Part shown: piece after piece, positions 25,456 through 33,175 of the stretch
Layout: each line of letters opens with the position of its first letter
Position numbering within the stretch: position 1 is the first letter of the stretch
Assembly: GCA_016708315.1 (NCBI GenBank)
Contig: JADJGC010000003.1
Span: forward strand, 124,001-188,000
Direction: 5' to 3'
DNA length: 64,000 bases
From: a bacterium
Lineage (GTDB): Bacteria; Zixibacteria; MSB-5A5; CAIYYT01
The notes under the pieces: generated by a model
Databases searched by the model: none
Seen by the model: only the letters and a program-made list of their open reading frames with translations
What the model was told of the DNA's origin: nothing
Position numbers and translations under genes: made by a program

Positions 25456-26356
25456 CTGCAAGAAAAATCAACGTTTTCGGGCTCTCCCTTAAAGGGATGG
25501 AAGACCTGATGGTAGCGCACGGCGAGAAGCCGTTTCGCGGCCGCCAACTGTTTCAATGGATTTACCAGAAGGAAACCAGCGACTTCACCCAGATGAGCAA
25601 CTTTAACAAGGAGTTGCGAGACCTTTTGGATGCCAAGCACGATGTTCGCCTTCCGGAAGTGGTTCGCAAGCAACGCGATCCGGACGACAGCACCGCCAAG
25701 TATCTCGTGAAATTCTCCGACGGGGCAATGGTCGAAATGGTGCTGATTCCGGTGCGAGAGCGCCTCGCGCTGTGCATGTCGAGCCAGGTGGGATGCACGA
25801 TCGGGTGCAAATTCTGCGCGACCGGATTGCTTGGATTTAAGCGGAATCTCAGCGCGGGAGAGATGATCGGCCAGTTTATGCTGGCGCGCAATCTTACCGG
25901 CGACAAGGAACTGGCGAATGTGGTGATGATGGGAATGGGCGAGCCGCTGTTGAATCTCGATAATGTCGTGGAGGCGATTCGAACAATCAGTTCCGAGCAG
26001 GGGCTGGGATTTTCGGCGCGCAAGTTCACGATTTCGACAGTGGGGCTGATAACTGAAGTTCGCAAACTGACGGAGATGCGGTTGAAGGCGGGATTGGCGT
26101 TGTCGCTGCACGCGCCGATACAAAGTCTACGCGAGCGGTTGATACCGTCGGCAAAAGACAATCCGCTGGATAAGCTGAAAAACCGTTTACGCCTTACGAT
26201 TTCAGGACGCCGTCGCAGGATGCGATTGATCAATTCCGCGAGTATTTGTATCCGCGCTGTCCGGCAGTGACATTGCGGACGCCGAAGGGGAGAAGGATTG
26301 CGGCGGCCTGCGGGCAGTTGGTGGCGCAGGTGGAGAAGGTGGCGGGAGGGGACTAG
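25443..26356 (+). pseudogene. rlmN: 23S rRNA/tRNA adenine-C2 methyltransferase RlmN, internally deleted
   Basis: A radical SAM enzyme that methylates A2503 of 23S rRNA and A37 of tRNA. The N-terminal two thirds are sound: FRGRQLFQWIY, the cluster motif CTIGCKFCATG, VVMMGMGEPLLNLDNV, LSLHAPIQSLRERLIPSAKDNPLDKL. Then the frame fails near 26178. The C-terminus continues in another frame as KPFTPYDFRTPSQDAIDQFR and ends with RIAAACGQL, holding the second catalytic Cys. About 50 residues expected between these parts are absent, so a deletion of roughly 150 bases removed part of the core. The open frame ends at 26270 with an unrelated tail. ATG 25443 is followed by another at 25449; neither has a ribosome site. 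Confidence 0.88.
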
Positions 26357-26358
26357 CT

Positions 26359-26680
26359 CAGTACACCCCTACCCCCTTTGTTAAGGGGGAGTAACAAAAC
26401 TGCCACATTAGTCGGATTGCAGAATTGCCATTAATTGGCAGGTCTCCGGGCAAGTGTGTCTTAATTGGGGAGAGATTTCGGTAAGGAGACCTGCCCTACG
26501 GAACTCTCCCATTGGGAGAGGGGAGATTTTGAAGGTCAGTACAACCCCCTAACCCCCTTTGTTAAGGGGGAATAACGAAACTGCCACATTAGTCGGGTTG
26601 CAGAATTGCCACTAAATGGCAGGTCTCCGGGCGAGAGTGTCTAAATGGGGAGAGATTTCGGTAAGGAGACCTGCCCTACG
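26359..26680. repeat. Tandem duplicate of a composite palindromic repeat
   Basis: The 616 bases from 26357 to 26972 hold no gene I can support, only repeats. Two copies (26359-26500 and 26537-26680) are offset by 178 bases and nearly identical. Each begins with a C-run/TTAAGGGGG hairpin and contains GCCACATTAGTCGG. Each also carries a perfect 11-base inverted repeat, GGCAGGTCTCC and GGAGACCTGCC (26437-26447 with 26485-26495; 26618-26628 with 26665-26675). The spacer between the copies holds a CTCTCCC...GGGAGAGGGG hairpin of the other family. Confidence 0.85.
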
Positions 26681-26732
26681 AAACTTGACTTGTTAGACAG
26701 CCTCAGGACGTCTGCCGCGCACGGCATAGGGG

Positions 26733-26946
26733 CTTTCCTGTAAACATCAATGCACGAATGAATTCGTGCCCACAAACTTCGGGCGAGGGAACCGCGCCCC
26801 TACGGGTAGCGATGGCGGGCTCGCGAACCGAGCCACTACTGTTTTCCTGCAAACAAAAGTGCACGAATCAATTCGAGAACACAACTTTGGGCGGGGACCG
26901 CGCCGTACGGGTAGTAATGGCGGGCTCGCACACCGAGCCACTACTG
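26733..26946. repeat. Second tandem duplicate, about 105-109 bases per unit
   Basis: Unit A (26733-26841) and unit B (26842-26946) are direct neighbours and alike over their length. Shared blocks are TTTCCTG, TGCACGAAT, ACGGGTAG, ATGGCGGGCTCGC and ACCGAGCCACTACTG. Unit A contains the palindrome CACGAATGAATTCGTG. No coding frame spans them in a convincing way. They sit just past the stop of the polyferredoxin gene. Confidence 0.8.
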
Positions 26947-26972
26947 CATCGGTTGGCAACCGATTTGATAAG

Positions 26973-28046
26973 TTAATTCTTAAAAGAGAATTTGATGGCG
27001 TCGCGGTTGCAGGTGGAGAGGCATTCGCCACAGGAAGTGCAATCGGGGAGGCCGAAAGTGTCACCCTTGATGAGGGGTTTGATTGTCGGGCAAGGGGACT
27101 TGATGACGCAGACGCCGCATTCGTTGCATTTGGTGCGGTCGATACGAATTTTGCCGGGAGCGACTTTTTCAAACAGCCAACTGACGGCGCCAATCGGGCA
27201 GATTAGATAACAGAAGGGGCGGTAAATGATCAGGCTGGCAATGACCAGAATGGTCATCATGATGATCCATTGTGTTCCGACACCCCAGTGCAAGTACTCG
27301 AAGTAGTTGATCGGGTCGTAGATATTGTAGGCGCTGTAGGCTTTCCACATCGGCAATTCGAGATGTCCCAGTTCATTGCCGAGATAGTCCATCGATTCCT
27401 TCATGTAGAAGAATGTGATGAAGAACATCGCCAACAGTCCCATTCTGATGGAATTGAAGGCGGTGAAGTTGAATTGTTTGACGCGCCATTTGAATGGGAT
27501 TTTGTTGACCAATTCTTGAAATGCGCCAAGTGGGCAGACCCAGCCGCAGAATGCCTTGCGGTAAATCAGGCTCGGAATGAAGATCACGAGAGTTAGTGCC
27601 AAAAATCCGACAAACCACTGGCCCCAAGTAAAGCGGAACATGAACAGCTTGGTGACACCGCACATCGGGCTGGGATGAACAGGGAGAATCAGTTCGCTGC
27701 CAAAGAGGAAGAAGATGATGACGACTCCGAGCAAGCGAATCCAACGATTGACTTTGACGAAGAACAGCACACCGATTCCGACAAGCATGAGCGCCATCAT
27801 TACCAAGTGCTTGGTGCGTGTGAGCATCTCCCACAAGGTAGGTTCGCGTTGTGTTTCGGCTTGGTCGGCTACGTGGTTTTCTTCGGTTAATAAAGCGGAT
27901 GCTGTCGATTCCGGAGCGGCAATTGCGGAGGAATCGGAGTGGTTGTGGACGATGCCGCTATCGCCAGTCTGCGCCGCCAGCGAGACTGACAATGTGAGGC
28001 TCAATAGAAGTAAGCCAAGAAGTCGAGCGATTGATCCACGAAGCAT
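26973..28046 (-). CDS. NapH-like membrane polyferredoxin
   Basis: A 357-residue iron-sulfur membrane protein. It has an N-terminal signal-like segment (ARLLGLLLLSLTLSVSLAAQ), an acidic linker, and at least five membrane segments. Two CxxxCP motifs on membrane loops (FCGWVCPLGAFQE, FCYLICPIGAVSW) and two C-terminal 4Fe-4S ferredoxin motifs (CNECGVCVIKSPCP, CTSCGECLSTCNRDA) place it in the NapH/CcoG/RnfB-like group that moves electrons at the membrane. The donor and acceptor cannot be told; no nap or nos genes are nearby. I chose ATG 28046 over the TTG nine codons upstream because a promoter sits immediately before it. Confidence 0.85.
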   Translation of the reverse strand: MLRGSIARLLGLLLLSLTLSVSLAAQTGDSGIVHNHSDSSAIAAPESTASALLTEENHVADQAETQREPTLWEMLTRTKHLVMMALMLVGIGVLFFVKVNRWIRLLGVVIIFFLFGSELILPVHPSPMCGVTKLFMFRFTWGQWFVGFLALTLVIFIPSLIYRKAFCGWVCPLGAFQELVNKIPFKWRVKQFNFTAFNSIRMGLLAMFFITFFYMKESMDYLGNELGHLELPMWKAYSAYNIYDPINYFEYLHWGVGTQWIIMMTILVIASLIIYRPFCYLICPIGAVSWLFEKVAPGKIRIDRTKCNECGVCVIKSPCPTIKPLIKGDTFGLPDCTSCGECLSTCNRDAIKFSFKN

Positions 28047-28052
28047 AGACAC

Positions 28053-28081
28053 ACAATAGGGCTGTAATGCCAAACTGTCAA
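28053..28081 (-). promoter_or_regulatory. Sigma-70 promoter, possibly giving a leaderless message
   Basis: On the minus strand TTGACA (28081-28076), a 17-base spacer and TATTGT (28058-28053) lie just ahead of ATG 28046. Only six bases separate the -10 from the ATG, so transcription would begin at or next to the start codon. No ribosome-binding sequence precedes the ATG, which agrees with a leaderless transcript. Confidence 0.5.
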
Positions 28082-28118
28082 GAGAAACATCGAGAAAAAC
28101 GTCCGCGACGATTCGAGA

Positions 28119-29591
28119 TTAATCGGCGTTTTTGCGGAAGCGAATCAAACGAAGGGGATTTGGAATCGAGAGAGAAGAGGGACTATCGGTAGATTTTGGG
28201 TTGAGCATCTGATCGGTTAAGGTCATCATAACGGCAGTCAGCGCGGCGCAGACATACCAGTGAGCGCGAAAGAGCGAATGCCCGAATACTGAGGTGACGA
28301 AGAGCGCCGCAATAGAACAGGTGATAGCATAGGATATCCACATGAAGAGATGGTCGTTCTTGCCTGCGTCTTTAAGGCGGCGGCGGAGTCGGAAATTCGA
28401 AGCAATTACATACCAGAGCAAGGCGCCGAACGCGATTAACCCGACGAGACCAATCTCGGAGATGATCTGGATGTACATATTGTGCGGCCTGAGAAGGGCG
28501 CGGGTGTCGGAGTAATTGCCGGTGGCATAGGCAAGGGGGAAGCAATCAACGCCGATGCCGGTAATCGGGTTGGACTTGAACATGCCCCAGCCTGCTTTCC
28601 ATGCATCGATACGTCCTTCGGAGGAGGGATCGCGTTCTTCATTGAATATCGAGGCGTAGCGCTGCTGATATTGAGGCGGTAGTGCGAACCAACTGGCGAT
28701 GAGTATCAGGATAGCGGCGACGGCAGTGATCATCTTCTTCTTGGAGATTAACCAAACAGTAAATGCCACAGTGACCAAGCCAATCACACCGGCGCGCGAG
28801 CCGGTGATAGCGATTGTAAAGATGCCGGCGACGAGGAACACGATAGGTACGATTTTGAGGAAGTTGTTCTTTACCCAGAAGACTGCGAACAGCATAAAGG
28901 GGAGCGCGAGCATGATCGATACCGCGAGGGTGTTCGGATCAGTTCCAGCCAGTCCCTCAGCGCGTTCGATACCTTGGGCTACAACGAGTGTGCCGGAGAA
29001 GTAGGCGAGCGCCGAACTGATGGCGTTGTATCCGCCGGCGAGCATGAACAGCCAAATGAAGCCCTTGAAGCGCAGTTCGCTGGTGAGGACGTTTATCAAA
29101 GCAACATAGTAGACAAAGACCCAAAGGAAATCTACTGCGAACCAGAAGGACTTTTCCTGCCAGAAAGCAAATGGGACTGACGCAAAAAGAGCCGCAGCGA
29201 AGAAGACCATATGCTTGGTCATGCGCTCGCGGAAGATTACGAATTGCTCACCACGCAGTTTACGGTGGAGTACCAGAGACACGATCAACGCCATTAAGAT
29301 GAGACGGGGAGGACGGAGCGCTTCGATCTGCGTCCACAGAACTTCTGGTTTGACGACAATGACCAGGTAGTAGAGAATCAGTCCGAAGTAGGGATAGAGC
29401 GCAATTAGGACACCGGCAAAGAGCACGAGAATTATTCCGGTGATAATCAGCGGCGGAACGAGAATCGTTATCAGCCCCAGGGCAATAGCGGCAATTATAT
29501 AAAGAGCAATGCCGATGCCTCGCGGAGTTAACAGGGCCTTGGTTGGCGGATTAACGCTATAGGATGTCTCGGGCTTTTTCGGATCAGGCAT
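28119..29591 (-). CDS. O-antigen ligase / polymerase-like membrane protein
   Basis: A 490-residue protein with about 11-12 hydrophobic segments. The long soluble loop before the last segments holds WKAGWGMFKSNPITGIGVDCFP and RPHNMYIQIISEIGLVG, the pattern of the Wzy_C/WaaL family. Such enzymes polymerise or ligate polysaccharide repeat units at the outer face of the inner membrane. It lies about 13 kb from the exopolysaccharide cluster and could serve it, but co-function is inference. The C-terminal 30 residues are Ser/Pro/Asn-rich. Confidence 0.8.
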   Translation of the reverse strand: MPDPKKPETSYSVNPPTKALLTPRGIGIALYIIAAIALGLITILVPPLIITGIILVLFAGVLIALYPYFGLILYYLVIVVKPEVLWTQIEALRPPRLILMALIVSLVLHRKLRGEQFVIFRERMTKHMVFFAAALFASVPFAFWQEKSFWFAVDFLWVFVYYVALINVLTSELRFKGFIWLFMLAGGYNAISSALAYFSGTLVVAQGIERAEGLAGTDPNTLAVSIMLALPFMLFAVFWVKNNFLKIVPIVFLVAGIFTIAITGSRAGVIGLVTVAFTVWLISKKKMITAVAAILILIASWFALPPQYQQRYASIFNEERDPSSEGRIDAWKAGWGMFKSNPITGIGVDCFPLAYATGNYSDTRALLRPHNMYIQIISEIGLVGLIAFGALLWYVIASNFRLRRRLKDAGKNDHLFMWISYAITCSIAALFVTSVFGHSLFRAHWYVCAALTAVMMTLTDQMLNPKSTDSPSSLSIPNPLRLIRFRKNAD

Positions 29592-29650
29592 GTAGTTAAT
29601 AAACTGATAGCGGAAAGATTGGACAACAGTATTTCAGATATCCAAAGTGA

Positions 29651-30244
29651 CTACGGCGCAAGCAGCCATTCCTTGAATTTCGCCAAGGCGCGACCTCGAT
29701 GGGAAATCTGGTTCTTTTCGTCGGGCGTCATCTGGGCGTAGGTTTTTTGTGCAGGCGGATAAAAGAAGACGGGGTCATAGCCAAAGCCGTTGACTCCCTG
29801 CATTGACTCGGAGATGACACCGTTGACTTCGCCGCGATGGCAGAAGTCGCCTTCGGCGCAAGAAACGGCAATAACGGTAGCAAATCGCGCCATGCGTTTA
29901 TCGAAAGGAAGTCCGGAAAGCTCTTTGAGCAAGCGACGGTTGTTGTCTTCGAAACTGCTGTGGGGTCCGGCGTAACGTGCGGAGTAAACGCCGGGAGCGC
30001 CGTTAAGGAACTCAACTTCGAGTCCGGTATCGTCGCCGACAGCGGGGATGTGGTATTGAGAAAAAATGAGACGCGATTTGAGCAGAGCGTTTTCTTCGAG
30101 CGTCGTGCCGGTTTCTTCGATGTCAGGGAAATCTTCGAGGTCGTCGCGGTTAAGGATGGTGACGCCGGTGTCTTTGAGCATGGCGGTCATTTCCGCGATC
30201 TTGTGCTTGTTATTGGTAGCCAGAATTAACTTATCAAACTTCAT
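29651..30244 (-). CDS. rdgB: XTP/dITP diphosphatase (RdgB/HAM1)
   Basis: A 197-residue housecleaning pyrophosphatase that hydrolyses dITP and XTP to monophosphates, keeping deaminated purines out of DNA. Seen are LATNNKHKIAEM at the start, DDTGLEVEFLNGAPGVYSARYAG, and the C-terminal FGYDPVFFYPPAQKTYAQM and SHRGRALAKF blocks. The length is normal. It is 12 bases downstream of murI, the common murI-rdgB arrangement. Confidence 0.95.
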   Translation of the reverse strand: MKFDKLILATNNKHKIAEMTAMLKDTGVTILNRDDLEDFPDIEETGTTLEENALLKSRLIFSQYHIPAVGDDTGLEVEFLNGAPGVYSARYAGPHSSFEDNNRRLLKELSGLPFDKRMARFATVIAVSCAEGDFCHRGEVNGVISESMQGVNGFGYDPVFFYPPAQKTYAQMTPDEKNQISHRGRALAKFKEWLLAP

Positions 30245-30256
30245 TTTCCATCCAGA

Positions 30257-31069
30257 CTAATACTTGGTGATATCGATTCTCATCGCATTGCGCACCGTGT
30301 CGCCGAGGAAGTGGCGTGCCGTTTGTGCAAACTGGTCGGGAACATCCGAGACATAGAATTTGCGTTCGCCATCAGTACCCTTCGGGTTGAGTTGACTTTC
30401 GGCGGCTAACCTTTGGGCGACGACGCGGGCGGTTTCGCGGGCCGAGTCTATTAGTTGAACGGTTTCGCCGAGCACCTGACGGATAATCGGCTTGAGCAAC
30501 GGGTAGTGAGTACAGCCGAGAATCAACGTGTCGATGCCGTTGTTCTTGAACGGAGCGAGGTACTCTTCGGCGATCAAGTATGTAGCGCGCTTGTCTACGT
30601 AACCTTCTTCAACAAGTGGGACGAACAAGGGACAGGCCATGCTGAAGACGCGAAGTTTCGGGTCGATTTTCTCAAGGGCGCGGGCATAGGCATTCGAGTG
30701 AATTGTTCCGGCGGTCCCGATGACACCGATGTGGCCATTCTTAGTAGCTCCCGCAGCGCTGACTGCGCCGGGATCGATTACACCGATGGTTTCAATCGGA
30801 AATTCGCTTTTGAGCGTGTCGAGGGCGAGAGCCGATGCAGTATTGCATGCCGCGACGACAAGCTTGACGCCCTGCTCGATGAGGAAGTTGATATCCTGTC
30901 GGGTGAACTGAGTGATGATTTCTTTAGACCGACCACCATAAGGTGTGCGACCGACATCGCCAAAGTAAACGACATCCTCTGACGGAAGCAACTGAAAGAC
31001 CTCGCGGGCGACGGTGAGACCACCGAGACCAGAGTCGAAAATGCCGATGGGGCTACTGCGATCCGGCAT
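30257..31069 (-). CDS. murI: Glutamate racemase
   Basis: A 270-residue cofactor-independent racemase that makes D-glutamate for peptidoglycan. The start MPDRSSPIGIFDSGLGGLTV, the first catalytic Cys in AACNTASALAL and the second in LILGCTHYPLL are all present, as is YFGDVGRTPYGG. ATG 31069, with AGAGG upstream, is preferred to the in-frame ATG 31090, which has no ribosome site. The gene start overlaps the end of the amidase gene by 17 bases, so two cell-wall genes are coupled. Confidence 0.93.
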   Translation of the reverse strand: MPDRSSPIGIFDSGLGGLTVAREVFQLLPSEDVVYFGDVGRTPYGGRSKEIITQFTRQDINFLIEQGVKLVVAACNTASALALDTLKSEFPIETIGVIDPGAVSAAGATKNGHIGVIGTAGTIHSNAYARALEKIDPKLRVFSMACPLFVPLVEEGYVDKRATYLIAEEYLAPFKNNGIDTLILGCTHYPLLKPIIRQVLGETVQLIDSARETARVVAQRLAAESQLNPKGTDGERKFYVSDVPDQFAQTARHFLGDTVRNAMRIDITKY

Positions 31070-32543
31070 TGGCACGAGCCTCTTTCTCATAGCGTTCGAT
31101 GAAGCGCATCAAGCCGGCGAAGACGCTCTCTGCGGCGGTCTGGCGGAAGTCCTCTTGACCGAGGAGGCGCTCTTCGATTTTGTTAGAGATAAATGCGACC
31201 TCTACCAGGACCGAGGGCATTCTCACATGATTGAGAACGCGAAAACCTGCCTGATTGATTCCTCGAGAGCGGATGTTGAGATTCTTACGCATTTCGTCCT
31301 GAACGACTTCAGCCAATTGTTGGGACTGGGACAAATACTCGGTCTGGAGTAGATCCATGATAATGAAATCGAGTTCTTCTTTGCCTTTGCGCGGCGCATC
31401 GGACGTTGCCGCTTCGAAGTCGGAGTTTTCCAGCAGCTCGGTGATGCGAGCCTCGTCGCTTTTGGCAGCGGCGAGGAAGTAGGTCTCGGAGCCGGAAGCG
31501 TTTCGTTCTTCTGATGAATTGGCGTGGATCGAAACGAAGAGGTCGCCCTGGGCGTCATTTGCCATCCGGGCGCGGTCTTCAAGGCCGACGGTAACATCAT
31601 CGCGGCGGGTGAGAACCGGTTGGACTTTCTTAGAATCACGCAGCAGCTTTTCGAGCCGAAGTGCGATGTCGAGGGTGACGTCTTTCTCGCGCAACCCATT
31701 ACGACCAATGGCACCGTCGTGCTCGCCGCCGTGACCGGCGTCGATGACAATGATGTCTATCGGATTGAAATCGTCGTGGCGCAGGATTTCGCCGGTATCG
31801 GAAACCGCATCGAGAAAATCTGAATTTTCAAGCGAGATTTGAATGCGATGCGGATCGGAAGCGTAGTTGGTGTGGAATCGAACGACGTTCTGGCGCATCT
31901 GAATGGAAACCTGAGCGGCGTTGTCAAATTGGAATGAGCGAGTGGTGATTATCTTCTCTGATTTCCGATCCATTCCGAAGTCGCGGGCATCAACCAAGCC
32001 ACCGGGAATGGTAATGTTGATCCAGTTGCCTTCGCTGATGAAGACCTCGAATTCGAGTTTGCGGGTAAGCATGATTTCAAGCAGATCACCGTTGACCTTT
32101 TCTTGAAGACTTGCGCCGACAATGTTATAGCCGCGGTTGCTCGCGACCAGTGCGCCGCGCTTCTTGTCGTAAGTAACGACCCGTTCCAACACGTCAGAGA
32201 GCAGGTACGATATCGGGACTACGGGCAAGTATAGGTCATCGACGCTGAAAATCGGAGAATGGACAAGGTTGTATGGGTGGTCATCCACCGTACAGAACGA
32301 GTTGCCTTTGCTAAACTCGATTGCGTGACCCGACAAGGTCGCGGTAAAGGTTGAAGTTTTCTCATCCCAGCGACCGCGTGCTTGTAAGGCGCCAAAAATA
32401 TCGGCTGCAGAGATGTAGTCAACCTGTTCGCGGGTCATCTTGCGAATCGGATTCTGCTTACCGAGCCCGCTCAGGTAGATCGTGTTGTCCGCCGCGGATG
32501 CAAGCACTGTAAGGGCGAAGAAGATGATTAGTAGTCGTTTCAT
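31053..32543 (-). CDS. N-acetylmuramoyl-L-alanine amidase with N-terminal accessory domains
   Basis: A 496-residue exported cell-wall hydrolase. A signal peptide (LLIIFFALTVLASA) is followed by about 250 residues of accessory sequence; residues 30-120 resemble a copper-amine-oxidase-N/stalk-like region, then an AMIN-like beta domain (about 130-235). The Amidase_3 catalytic domain runs from about 262: VIDAGHGGEHDGAIG with zinc-binding His and Glu, LTRRDDVTV, SIHANSSE, and LVEVAFISNKIEERLL with the catalytic Glu. It cleaves the bond between MurNAc and the stem peptide, as in daughter-cell separation. Confidence 0.9.
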   Translation of the reverse strand: MKRLLIIFFALTVLASAADNTIYLSGLGKQNPIRKMTREQVDYISAADIFGALQARGRWDEKTSTFTATLSGHAIEFSKGNSFCTVDDHPYNLVHSPIFSVDDLYLPVVPISYLLSDVLERVVTYDKKRGALVASNRGYNIVGASLQEKVNGDLLEIMLTRKLEFEVFISEGNWINITIPGGLVDARDFGMDRKSEKIITTRSFQFDNAAQVSIQMRQNVVRFHTNYASDPHRIQISLENSDFLDAVSDTGEILRHDDFNPIDIIVIDAGHGGEHDGAIGRNGLREKDVTLDIALRLEKLLRDSKKVQPVLTRRDDVTVGLEDRARMANDAQGDLFVSIHANSSEERNASGSETYFLAAAKSDEARITELLENSDFEAATSDAPRKGKEELDFIIMDLLQTEYLSQSQQLAEVVQDEMRKNLNIRSRGINQAGFRVLNHVRMPSVLVEVAFISNKIEERLLGQEDFRQTAAESVFAGLMRFIERYEKEARANAGSQ

Positions 32544-32564
32544 ATCCGCAATTATACCAGAGCC

Positions 32565-33029
32565 TTAACGGCCATGTTCCTTCATTTTGCGGTCGATTTC
32601 GCGACGGGCATCGCGATCGGCGATTGATGAGCGCTTGTCGTGAAGTTTCTTGCCACGAACGAGTGCAAGCTCGACCTTAGCGACCTTGTTCTTGAAGTAA
32701 ATTCGCAGCGGCACAAGACTTAGCCCGCGTTCGACGGCACGGACATAGAGTTTCTTGAGTTCCTGTTTGTGCATGAGGAGCTTGCGTTTGCGAACAGGTT
32801 CATGGTTGTGGACGTTGCCGTGGTCATAGGGAGTGATATTCATGCTGTGAATCCATAGCTCGCCATTATCAATCGTCGCATAACTGTCAGCGAACTGAAC
32901 TTTGTTAGCGCGAAGCGACTTGACCTCGGTACCTGCCAAGACGATGCCTACCTCGTAGGTGTCGAGGATTTCGTACTCGTGCCGGGCTTTGCGGTTCTGA
33001 GCGATATTTTTGATGCTGGCGTCATCCAT
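32565..33029 (-). CDS. smpB: SsrA (tmRNA)-binding protein SmpB
   Basis: A 154-residue partner of tmRNA in rescuing stalled ribosomes. The family sequence is clear: NRKARHEYEILDTYEVGIVL, GTEVKSLRANKVQFADSYA, then NVHNHEPVRKRKLLMHK, and a basic C-terminal tail (VRGKKLHDKRSSIADRDARR) that enters the empty mRNA channel. The ssrA RNA gene, sometimes nearby, is not seen in the flanks. Confidence 0.96.
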   Translation of the reverse strand: MDDASIKNIAQNRKARHEYEILDTYEVGIVLAGTEVKSLRANKVQFADSYATIDNGELWIHSMNITPYDHGNVHNHEPVRKRKLLMHKQELKKLYVRAVERGLSLVPLRIYFKNKVAKVELALVRGKKLHDKRSSIADRDARREIDRKMKEHGR

Positions 33030-33175
33030 AGGTAAGGATGATACGTTTCAAAGCGATAAACCGCAATGAGTTTTGGGGAAGTTTGGCGGGTGAACTTTAG
33101 CTTGACCAGATAGTTGGATAGCTATATCGTTCGGCGATTTGACAAGACATCGTTATGACGCGTCTTAGGAGTGAG

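Noticed and set aside
26359..26946. CRISPR-like array
   Set aside because: Only two copies of each unit, units over 100 bases long, no regular short spacers and no cas genes. The Cas4-like nuclease is 32 kb away.
26747..27206. Small open frames on both strands over the second tandem repeat and the end of the polyferredoxin gene
   Set aside because: They are translations of repeats and of the polyferredoxin in wrong frames; composition is not protein-like.
33111..33136. Promoter TTGACC/TATATC before the TonB receptor
   Set aside because: The spacing is only about 15 bases, so support is too weak.
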